Shown here one piece after another: positions 1 to 7,100 of a DNA stretch of 9,758 nucleotides. The notes under the pieces are model-generated. The model ran no database searches, was not told the origin of the DNA, and worked only from the letters and a program-made list of their open reading frames with translations. The stretch lies in contig JASHUR010000297.1 of assembly GCA_030039895.1 (NCBI GenBank), positions 1 through 9,758 of the forward strand. The letters are read 5' to 3'. Positions within the stretch are counted from its first letter, which is position 1, and each line of letters opens with the position of its first letter. The stretch comes from Acidobacteriaceae bacterium (GTDB lineage: Bacteria > Acidobacteriota > Terriglobia > Terriglobales > Acidobacteriaceae). The position numbers and the translations under genes were made by a program.

Positions 1-776
1 TCAAGCTTTTGCTGGTTGAGCGCGGTCTGGAGTTGACCCGCGGAGGCGAGAGCGATTCCGTATGCATAATGCAGCCAGGGCGTCTTTGGATACTGCTGGG
101 CAAGAGCGGTCAGCGCGGACAAAGGGTCAGGCGTCGTTGCGGCGTCGCCGGCGGACTGAATAAGCGCGTCCTGCGAGGGATCAACTTCGGAAGGCAGGAG
201 GGGAACGCGCAACATTGCGAGGCCGAAGAGGATCTTTACCTGCGGTGGAGGAGAGGCGCCAAAGTCGGAGCGCATGAGGGAGGTTGCCTGCTCGAAGTCG
301 CCGTGGCGAATGAGCAGCATGGCAAGGTGATAGGAGGAAACGTGCGCGATGTCAGGATCACTGATGCCGCCGAGTTTGCGGGCTTTCTGGAGACTGGCGA
401 GTGCATTTGCGTAGTCTTTGGTTTCGAATTCGGAGAGGCCGAGGATGCTCCAGCCAGCAGCTGAGTTGGGCGCCAGAGCGACGAGCTTGCGCAGTGAGGT
501 AACGGCACCGGCGTACTGGTTGGTTTCATACTGGAGGGCTCCGAGGTCCCACCAGCCTTCTGCCCAGTCGGGGCGCAGAGCGACGGCGCGGGCGTAGTTA
601 CGAACGGCCTCGGTGGTGTTGCCGGAATCGCGGGCGGCATTTGCTGACTGGACAAGAGATGTGAAGCTTTCGTTCGCTGCGTTTGGCGGCGTTGTGTCTT
701 GCGCCAGGGATGCTGCTGTCCATACGAGGATCGCGGCTGCAAGCACGGCAAGGCGTCGGACATGAACGGAAAGCAT
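1..776 (-). CDS. Exported tetratricopeptide-repeat protein (C-terminus beyond window)
   Basis: The minus strand is open from an ATG at 774-776 to the window edge, giving 258 residues and no stop, so the C-terminus is missing. Residues 1-25 form a classical Sec signal: basic VRR at 6-8, a hydrophobic core, and a likely cut after SLA before QD. Helical repeats with TPR spacing and signature residues follow at about 39-72 (SGNTTEAVRNYARAVALRP), 73-106 (WWDLGALQYETNQYAGAV), 107-137 (GWSILGLSEFETKDYANAL) and 147-172 (YHLAMLLIRHGDFEQA). TPRs are protein-protein interaction scaffolds; here they would lie in the periplasm or on the envelope. No catalytic domain is visible in the part seen. A weak GA-rich stretch (GAGAAAG) lies about 8 nt before the start. 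The gene is divergent from the CRTAC gene, with 66 bp between the two starts. The TPR assignment is firm; a specific function cannot be given. Confidence 0.88.
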   Translation of the reverse strand, partial: MLSVHVRRLAVLAAAILVWTAASLAQDTTPPNAANESFTSLVQSANAARDSGNTTEAVRNYARAVALRPDWAEGWWDLGALQYETNQYAGAVTSLRKLVALAPNSAAGWSILGLSEFETKDYANALASLQKARKLGGISDPDIAHVSSYHLAMLLIRHGDFEQATSLMRSDFGASPPPQVKILFGLAMLRVPLLPSEVDPSQDALIQSAGDAATTPDPLSALTALAQQYPKTPWLHYAYGIALASAGQLQTALNQQKL

Positions 777-842
777 GAAGCAACTTTCTCATTCGAGGCG
801 GTGCTTTCGCCAGTGGGCAGGTGATTTGGTATTGTTCAGGGG

Positions 843-2555
843 ATGGCCCGGCAGTTTCCCCGTCCACTTTTCCCCGTCTCCCGTCGCCGTTTTCTTCAGG
901 GCGCGATTCCGGCTGCGCTCGCGTTGCGCCGGTTGCCACTGCTGGGTGCGAATATGGCGGGCGGCGCGCTGTTTGAGCATGTTTCCGCGGCGCAGAGCGG
1001 CATTACCTGGGTGCATACGGCAGGGAAGTCGGCGGCGAAGCACTTGCCGGAGACAAGCGGACCCGGGTGCGCATTTTTGGACTATGACAACGACGGCTGG
1101 ATGGACATTTACCTGGTCAACAGCGGGAAGGCGGACTTTTATTCGCCTCCGAAGCCGATACGCAATGCGCTGTACCGGAATAATCGCGACGGGACATTTA
1201 CGGACGTGACCGAGAAAGCCAGAGTCGCAGGCGGCGGCTACGGAATGGGCGTGGCCGTGGGCGATTACAACAACGATGGGCTGCCGGACATTTATGTGAC
1301 ACAGGTGGGACGGAACATTCTGTATCGCAACAACGGAGACGGAACCTTTACCGATGTGACAGAGCAGGCCGGAGTGGGGTGCAGCGGATGGAGCTCGAGC
1401 GCGGTGTGGTTTGACTACGACAATGACGGCAGGCTGGACCTGTTTGTGTGCCAGTTTGTTGAGTTCAACAAGGACATGAGCTGCGGGCTGGATGCGAAGG
1501 GCAGGCACCACTACTGCATTCCGAAAATCTTTAATCCGATGCCGAGCTGGCTGTTCCACAACAACGGCGATGGGACATTTACGGATGTAAGCGAAGAGTC
1601 GGGGATCCGCGAACATATGGGCAAGGCGTGGGGGGTGGTCGCGACGGACCTGGACAACGACGGGCGTATGGACTTGTTCGTGTCAAATGACACGGTGCCG
1701 AATTTTCTGTTTATGAATCGCGGCGGCGGAAAGTTTGAGGAAGACGGCTTTGCCGCGGGCGTGGCTTACAGCAGCGAGGGACGCGCGCGCTCGGGGATGG
1801 GCGTGGACTCTGCCGATTATGACAACGACGGCTGGATGGATTTGTTTGTGGCGAACATTGATGAGGAGATTTTCTCGCTGTACCACAACAACCATGACGG
1901 GACGTTCGATGACGATGCCATGCAGGAAGGGATTGGCATGGCAACGCGCTGGATGAGCGGGTGGGGGTTGAAGTTTTTCGACTACGACAACGATGGGGAG
2001 ATGGACCTGATCCTGTGCAATGGGTTTCCAGACGATTTGATCGATTCACTGGGAACGCCGGTGACCTGGCAGGAGCCGCTGCTGCTGTTCCACAACAACG
2101 GCAGGAAATTTGAAGATGTAAGCGCGCAGGGAGGGCCGGTGTTCCACCAGAGATTCGCGGCGCGGGGGCTGGCGATTGGCGACTTCAACAACGATGGAGC
2201 AGCGGATGTGCTGATCGCGGTGAACGATGCGGCTCCGCTGCTGCTGAAGAACAATGCGGCGAAGGGAAGGCATTGGCTTGGGGTGAAGCTGGCAGGAAAG
2301 AAGAGCAATCCCGACGCAATTGGCGCGCGTGTGACTTACCAGGCGGGCGACCTGAAGCGGTCACGAATGAAAGTTGGCGGCGGTAGTTTTATGTCTTCGC
2401 ATGATCCCCGGATGGTGCTGGGGCTGGGCGCGCGAACCCAAGTGGACTGGGTGGAAGTGAAATGGCCGCAGCCGGGAGGCGCGGTGGAGCGGTTTACGAA
2501 TCTGCCGGTGGACCGGTATGTGACGCTGGTTGAGGGATCGGGGAAGTGGACCTAG
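843..2555 (+). CDS. CRTAC1-like protein: VCBS/FG-GAP calcium repeats plus ASPIC/UnbV domain, Tat signal
   Basis: This 570-residue protein starts with a twin-arginine motif, SRRRFLQ at 13-19, followed by a short hydrophobic stretch, which suggests export in a folded state. Seven DxDxDG-type calcium loops occur at residues 80, 141, 191, 269, 325, 380 and 447 (DYDNDG, DYNNDG, DLDNDG, DFNNDG). They alternate with NNGDGTFTDV-type strands at about 111, 161, 238, 290, 347 and 416. This is the FG-GAP/VCBS beta-propeller pattern. Residues about 490-563 (IGARVTYQAG, KVGGGSFMSSHDPRMVLGLG, VDWVEVKWP) match the ASPIC/UnbV domain. The Cys214/Cys225 pair before a YCIP segment is usual in this family. Role: extracytoplasmic calcium-dependent adhesion or assembly is likely, but no enzymatic activity is assigned. 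ATG 843 is the only ATG after an in-frame TGA at 822-824. There is no good Shine-Dalgarno, only CAGGGG abutting the start, so initiation may be weak or leaderless. Confidence 0.93.
   Translation: MARQFPRPLFPVSRRRFLQGAIPAALALRRLPLLGANMAGGALFEHVSAAQSGITWVHTAGKSAAKHLPETSGPGCAFLDYDNDGWMDIYLVNSGKADFYSPPKPIRNALYRNNRDGTFTDVTEKARVAGGGYGMGVAVGDYNNDGLPDIYVTQVGRNILYRNNGDGTFTDVTEQAGVGCSGWSSSAVWFDYDNDGRLDLFVCQFVEFNKDMSCGLDAKGRHHYCIPKIFNPMPSWLFHNNGDGTFTDVSEESGIREHMGKAWGVVATDLDNDGRMDLFVSNDTVPNFLFMNRGGGKFEEDGFAAGVAYSSEGRARSGMGVDSADYDNDGWMDLFVANIDEEIFSLYHNNHDGTFDDDAMQEGIGMATRWMSGWGLKFFDYDNDGEMDLILCNGFPDDLIDSLGTPVTWQEPLLLFHNNGRKFEDVSAQGGPVFHQRFAARGLAIGDFNNDGAADVLIAVNDAAPLLLKNNAAKGRHWLGVKLAGKKSNPDAIGARVTYQAGDLKRSRMKVGGGSFMSSHDPRMVLGLGARTQVDWVEVKWPQPGGAVERFTNLPVDRYVTLVEGSGKWT
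1080..2198 (+). repeat. Seven-fold Dx[DN]xDG calcium-loop repeat region within the CRTAC gene
   Basis: At protein level, a unit of roughly 50-65 residues (calcium loop, then LDLFV-like strand, then NNGDGTFTDV-like strand) recurs seven times between residues 80 and 452. The repeats are diverged at DNA level; short identities remain, such as GGGACATTTACGGA near 1191 and near 1572. The pattern is typical of a propeller fold and is not evidence of recent tandem duplication. It also creates long open frames on the opposite strand that are not genes. Confidence 0.85.
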
Positions 2556-2568
2556 CGGGCGCAGCGGA

Positions 2569-2605
2569 GTGAGCCAGTCAGTGAACTACTCAGGGAATGG
2601 CTCAC
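2569..2605. repeat. 8-bp inverted repeat at the convergent gene junction, possible bidirectional terminator
   Basis: GTGAGCCA (2569-2576) is repeated exactly in inverse as TGGCTCAC (2598-2605), with a 21-nt loop. It sits in the 30-bp gap between the convergent CRTAC and cytochrome genes and runs into the last codons of the cytochrome gene. The position suits a shared transcription end, but there is no T-tract on either strand and the loop is long. An intrinsic terminator is therefore only a possibility. Confidence 0.3.
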
Positions 2606-3758
2606 CCGGGTGCACGATGCGGATGCGGTGGTCGGTGAAGTCGGCGTGCATTTCCTTTACGTAGACCTTGGGCATGTGGCAGGAGGCGCAATCGCGCTTG
2701 CCGACCGGGCAGGCCTTTCCAGGATGCTCCGGTGTGAGTGCTGCGTTCATGGTTGTGTTGTGGCAGCGCAGGCAGGCGTGATCGTAGGACGCATCGTCAG
2801 TAACGAGTGGCTGGTGGGGGTCATGGCAGGCGGTGCAAACGAGGCGCGAGTCGCCATATTTTCCCCAGCATTTGCTTTCGACCAGGCGATACGGCGCTGA
2901 GCGGGTGGTGGAGGGGCCGGTGGTGCCGGAGAGTTTCACGTCCCACCAGGTGCCGTGGCAGGCCCCGCAGAAGTCGACTGCATCGTTGGGGTCGAGATGG
3001 CCGGAGTTGAAGATGTCGTTCCGTTCTGCACTGAAATCGCCGTTCATCAACTTTTTCATGTCGGCGACGTGCCTGGCTCCGGGGCCGTGGCAGTCTTCGC
3101 AGGTGACCCCGGGGATGAGATGCTGCTCGTCGAACTGACCATCAATGACGGCGGCGGTAGTGTGGCATGAGAAGCATCGCTTGACCTCGGAGTCAGGAAC
3201 CTGTCGGTCCATGGCCTGTTCGATGTCTTTGGGATGGAGCAGATCGCGCGACGGGGTGAAGCCGAGTGTCTTTAGGGTTGCAAAGTAAGTTACACGGGCT
3301 TCGTAGAAGTGTCCATCGGCGCGTTTGAAGAGGTAGGATTGCCCGACGCGAGGTGTTCCGAAGGCCCAGAGGAGCGGCGAGGACAGAGTCTGCTTGCCAT
3401 CGGTTACTGTGTATAGGCTGTGATGGGCATCGGTTTCGATGAGGTAGTGATAGGGGCCGACTTCGAAGGTGAGTTTGGGATGTTCGTGCAGCGGCTGAGA
3501 CAGGTCTGCATTGAAGGCGGTGCGGCGCATGGCGGTCCTGGCCTGAGCTGCAAACTTCTCGGCGTGGCACTGACGGCAGGCTTCAGGTCCGGTGTAGTCG
3601 CTGCGAGAGACGCCGGGCTGCGTGGGCCAGAAGCCTGGGTCAGAGAGATGATCCTGGGTGGAAAGTTGGCCGAAGGCACAAGGCGTCAATGCCACCAGTG
3701 TGATGAGCCATGCGAGAGCCTGGCGAAGCGGCGGAGCGGAAACGGAAAACTTTGCCAC
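2586..3758 (-). CDS. Exported heptahaem cytochrome c (cytochrome c554-like)
   Basis: This 390-residue protein has a Sec-type signal (residues 1-30, hydrophobic WLITLVALTPCAFG, probable cut before Q31). It has seven CxxCH haem-attachment motifs at 61-65, 195-199, 220-224, 264-268, 308-312, 329-333 and 357-361. Landmarks such as TCEDCHGPGARH, VCTACHDPH, DCASCHMPK and FTDHRIR are characteristic of the periplasmic multihaem family related to cytochrome c554, many members of which continue into C-terminal TPRs. This protein ends 29 residues after its last haem motif, so the TPR part is absent. Residues 66-194 have no haem motif and probably form an inserted beta-rich domain. The protein is likely to transfer electrons in the periplasm; the partner and any enzymatic activity are unknown. 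The start is GTG (3756-3758). No ATG, GTG or TTG lies between it and the upstream in-frame stop, and the Shine-Dalgarno is poor. LTPC at 24-27 is not an acceptable lipobox. Confidence 0.9.
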   Translation of the reverse strand: MAKFSVSAPPLRQALAWLITLVALTPCAFGQLSTQDHLSDPGFWPTQPGVSRSDYTGPEACRQCHAEKFAAQARTAMRRTAFNADLSQPLHEHPKLTFEVGPYHYLIETDAHHSLYTVTDGKQTLSSPLLWAFGTPRVGQSYLFKRADGHFYEARVTYFATLKTLGFTPSRDLLHPKDIEQAMDRQVPDSEVKRCFSCHTTAAVIDGQFDEQHLIPGVTCEDCHGPGARHVADMKKLMNGDFSAERNDIFNSGHLDPNDAVDFCGACHGTWWDVKLSGTTGPSTTRSAPYRLVESKCWGKYGDSRLVCTACHDPHQPLVTDDASYDHACLRCHNTTMNAALTPEHPGKACPVGKRDCASCHMPKVYVKEMHADFTDHRIRIVHPGEPFPE

Positions 3759-3840
3759 GTGTCTCGCTTCACCATAGCCGGGAAGTCATGCGGCGGGCAA
3801 ATTACGGTGACAGCGGGGGTGGGGTCAGGGGCTGTTGCCC

Positions 3841-3869
3841 TTTAAAGAGCAAAAGTTAAAAAAATGCAA
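3841..3869 (-). promoter_or_regulatory. Candidate promoter for the heptahaem cytochrome gene
   Basis: On the minus strand TTGCAT (3864-3869) lies 17 nt before TTTAAA (3841-3846). These resemble -35 (3/6) and -10 (4/6) elements and would start transcription about 75-80 nt before the GTG. The match is modest and the local AT-richness makes chance hits likely. Confidence 0.25.
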
Positions 3870-3883
3870 AATTGGGCTATACA
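3855..3883 (+). promoter_or_regulatory. Candidate distal promoter toward the TonB-dependent receptor
   Basis: GTTAAA (3855-3860), a 17-nt spacer and TATACA (3878-3883) form a weak sigma70-like pair (3/6 and 4/6). If used, it would give a leader of about 295 nt that includes both stem-loops at 3925-3991. It overlaps the candidate minus-strand promoter, so the two directions could compete. Confidence 0.25.
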
Positions 3884-3924
3884 GGTCTACAGCCTTATGG
3901 TTAAAATTCGTTCCGCCTAATAAA

Positions 3925-3991
3925 TTTAGCTTGAAATCCACCAAAAGTTGGGTTTCGGGCTAGGCTTGGCGGTGGGGCAAAGGACCACCGT
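3925..3991 (+). promoter_or_regulatory. Two consecutive stem-loops upstream of the TonB receptor, possible structured leader RNA
   Basis: Stem 1 pairs 3925-3940 with 3949-3964 around an 8-nt loop (CCAAAAGT): 16 continuous pairs, of which 11 are Watson-Crick and five are G-U. All five wobbles put T in the left arm opposite G in the right arm. They therefore pair only in plus-strand RNA and would be A-C mismatches in a minus-strand transcript. Stem 2 pairs 3969-3975 with 3985-3991 (CGGTGG/CCACCG plus one wobble) around a 9-nt purine-rich loop. A T6 run follows at 4001-4006, too far away for a standard terminator. I could not match it to a riboswitch class. It may be a leader element, a small RNA, or a structure upstream of the true start site. 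Confidence 0.4.
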
Positions 3992-4006
3992 GAAGTTTGA
4001 TTTTTT

Positions 4007-4035
4007 AACTCGTTGATTTATAAGGACTGCGAGTT
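4007..4035. repeat. 6-bp inverted repeat with 17-nt loop
   Basis: AACTCG (4007-4012) and CGAGTT (4030-4035) are perfect inverse copies around an AT-rich 17-nt loop, just upstream of the candidate -35 box at 4041. It could be a regulator-binding dyad or part of the leader fold; it is short enough to be chance. Confidence 0.25.
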
Positions 4036-4040
4036 TTCTG

Positions 4041-4068
4041 TTGACAGGTGTCTGTTAGCAGGAGTAAT
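4041..4068 (+). promoter_or_regulatory. Candidate proximal promoter of the TonB-dependent receptor
   Basis: A perfect -35 box TTGACA (4041-4046) is followed after 16 nt by AGTAAT (4063-4068, 4/6 to TATAAT). The predicted start near 4075 gives a leader of about 110 nt. The -35 is embedded in alternating half-sites, CTGT (4038-4041), ACAG (4044-4047) and CTGT (4052-4055). The palindrome AAACGTTT (4070-4077) lies at the predicted start. Either could be an operator. Confidence 0.4.
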
Positions 4069-4172
4069 CAAACGTTTCAGTTCAAGCTGTTATCGTTATC
4101 AGGATCCAGCGTCACCTAGGGTAAGAAATTAAAAACTCAGGGCCGCGGGATTGCAAGACCGGGAACTATTTC

Positions 4173-4179
4173 AAGGAGG
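4173..4179 (+). promoter_or_regulatory. Strong Shine-Dalgarno of the TonB-dependent receptor
   Basis: AAGGAGG ends 5 nt before ATG 4185 and is the best ribosome-binding site in the window. It fixes the start at 4185, even though this gives the signal peptide an unusually long N-region with two cysteines. Confidence 0.85.
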
Positions 4180-4184
4180 CAATC

Positions 4185-7100
4185 ATGTGCAATCGATTTG
4201 AAGGTGGAGGTACGTGCGAGAAGCGGTCCACGCTTCGCATATTGGCCTACTCCCTTCTGGCTGTGCTGCTAGCGATTCCGCTAAGTCTGCATGCTCAGCA
4301 ATACTCCGGAACGATCAGAGGCACGGTCACCGATTCGACCGGCGCGATGATTCCAGGAGCAACGATCACACTCACCAATACAGGTACGGGCACCAAGACA
4401 ATTGGTCATTCCGACGGATCAGGCAATTTCACCTTCGCGCAGTTGCCGATCGGAACCTATGAAGTCCATGTGACCCAGGGCAACTTCAAGGAGTTTGTCG
4501 AAACCGGGATTGTGGTCCACACTTCGACGAACACGGAAGTTCCAGTCGTAATGCAGGTAGGCGCAGCGAGCCAGACGGTAACAGTCCAGGCAAACGCGAT
4601 CCAGGTGCAGACGACTTCGGCAGCGGTCGGCGAGGTTATTAACGGCACACAGGTCCGCGAGCTTCCGCTGAACGGCGAGAACTTTGTTGGACTGACGCAA
4701 CTGGCTCCGGGCGTGAGCGCTGCGCAGGGATCCAACTTCGTCGGCAAAGGGCTTGATGGCGGCGTGAACTTTTCCGTCAACGGCAACCCTTACAACATGA
4801 ATCTGTTCCTTGTCGACGGCGTGAACAACAACGACGTCGGTTCGAACCGTACGATTCTGATCTACCCGGCGACGGACACGATTGCAGAATTCAAGATGAT
4901 CACGAACTCGTATGGACCGGAATACGGCCAAGCAGCGGGCGCGATCATCAGCATCACGACACGGTCAGGCGAAAACCAGCCTCACGGCGGATTTTTCTAT
5001 TCCGGCCGTAATGACGCGCTGGACGCCAATGACTGGTTCTCAAATCACAACGATACCGGCAAGGCTGAGGAACGCCGCAGCGACTACGGCTACTTCATCA
5101 GCGGCCCGGCCATCAAGGACAAGCTTTGGGGCTGGTGGAACCAGGAATGGAACAAGGAAATTCAAGGCACGTCGTTTGCCTTCTGCAACCCGACAACCGC
5201 CGAGATTTCGGGCGACTTCAGCGCATTTGCCGGTTCGACTCCCGGTACGTCTACCGACCAGTGCGGCGCCACGGTCCCTATCATTCCGAGCTACGATCAG
5301 ACTCCGGGCAATCCTCTTAAGATTGCCAATCCGGATGCCGGCGGTTTGCTGATGGCCAAGTTCTATCCTGCTCCGAACATTCCTCTGAACTCGAGCGGAT
5401 TCAACTGGAGCGAGTCTCTGCGGAACAAGCTGGACTGGAGCGAATGGAACGTTCGCGGCGACTACCAGATCACCCATGCCAACCGCGCAACACTCCGGTG
5501 GACCAACGACTCCTGGGACAACCCGGCGCCGAACAATCCGGTCCCGTTCTGGGGTGAGTCAGCGTATCCGACGATTGATTCCACCTGGAGCCAGCCGTCG
5601 AGAAGCATCATGGCTAAATTGACCACGACATTCTCCAGCACTATGGTGAATGACGCCGAGTTCGGTTTCGGTCAGAACCGCATCATTACCACCCTGGAAG
5701 GCACGGAAGCAGCCACAGTTCCGGCACTGCAGACGGCCTATCCTCCATCATGGCCTGCTTCTCTGAAGCAGAAAGATGAGTGGTTCGGAGGCTGGGGCGG
5801 CCTGAACCCCTACGGGTCCTACAATGGCTATGCCTCAATGTGGAACATTGCTCCGTATGGCAACCACGAGGACCTGTATTCAATTCAGGACAACCTCTCG
5901 AAGGTCCTTGGAAACCACCTGATCAAAGCCGGGTTTATTTTGGGCATCAATGAGAAGGTGGAGAGCAATGGTAACGGCGCCGACCGTCCGACTCTACCGG
6001 GTGGCCTTTACTGTGACACGGACTCGAGCGGCACCGCCATCCTTGGTCCCGGCCATCCGGCCTGTGCCCAGACCGACAATTCGCTTGCCAATGTCCTGCT
6101 TCCCGGGACGGGCAGCCAGCCCCAGGAGTTCGTGGTCACTGAGAACGACATCGACGGCATCGCAGACGTTCACTGGCGCGACATCGAGCCGTACGTAGGC
6201 GACACGTGGAAGATCACTCCGCGTGTGACGATCGATTACGGGTTCCGCTGGTCGATACTCCGCGAGCCTTTCGGCGGCAGCACGGGTGGCAACACGAGTC
6301 CTGCGTATGACGAAGGCGGCAACTATCCCAACCAGTGGGCGAACTACAGCCCGTCGCACTGGAGCGCTGCAGAAGCAACGGCCAATCCTTCCGATGCCTG
6401 CAACGGCACGCTCATTGTGCCCGGGACGAGCCCCTGCATAAGTCAGGCCAAGTTTCTCGCAGGCCTTGGGGTGAACTTGCCTCTGTCCGCTGGAACCCCC
6501 GGTCCAAACGCAGCACTGGTGCAGGAGAACAACCACAGCATTGCTCCCCGTCTTGGTGTGGCATGGGACGTCTTCGGCAACGGAAAAACTGCGTTCCGCG
6601 TCGGCTTTGGCCAGTTCTACACTCGTGAAGAGGTGGGCATTGCCGAAAGACTGGCGAACACCGCACCATTCGTTATCGGCGCTACGACAAACCGCTCTAT
6701 CGATACCGCCGCGCAACTTCAGAGCCCGCAGGTTTCGCCAGGTGGATATAAGGTGACCGGCGGCTTTATCCCCAACTCCTGGCAGTGGAACGTGTCAGTA
6801 GAACAGGAAGTGGCACGTAACACCACACTGCAGGTCGGGTATGTCGGCAACGTAGGAGAACATCTCACCTCCATGTGGGATGCGAATGCTGTTCCTTCGG
6901 CGGACTTCCTGCCGGCAGCCTTCCCGACCAGTTCGGCGGCCTTGAACGACTACCGGCCGGCCTTCAACTTCAGTACGATTGGCGGGTTCAACCGCGGTGG
7001 CCATGCGAGCTACAACTCGCTGCAGGTATTGTTCCGGGCACAGACTGGAAGCTTCTCCACGTTCCAGGCGGCCTACACGTGGTCACACTCAATCGGCAAC

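Noticed and set aside
9..464. 151-codon plus-strand open frame at the left edge
   Set aside because: Shadow of the minus-strand TPR gene, which has a signal peptide and regular repeats through the same region.
789..1616. 275-codon open frame on the minus strand opposite the CRTAC gene
   Set aside because: It is the mirror of the repeated Asp/Asn/Gly codons of the calcium loops, giving Val/Ile-rich repeats opposite each loop. The plus-strand product has clear domains and this one has none.
3678..3689. Lipobox in the cytochrome signal (LTPC at residues 24-27)
   Set aside because: Proline directly before the cysteine does not fit a lipobox, and a normal signal-peptidase I site follows at residue 30.
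3968..3995. Resemblance of GGGGCAAAGGACC to riboswitch cores of the c-di-GMP type
   Set aside because: Only a short purine-rich stretch is similar; the other conserved segments and the paired architecture of that class are not present.
4070..4077. AAACGTTT as a LacI-family operator
   Set aside because: An 8-bp palindrome without symmetric flanks, and no LacI-type regulator gene in the window; kept only as a possible element of the promoter.
5994..6716. 240-codon minus-strand open frame inside the TonB receptor gene
   Set aside because: No recognisable domain and an Arg/Val/Ala-rich composition typical of antisense to GC-rich coding DNA; the receptor frame is unbroken across it.
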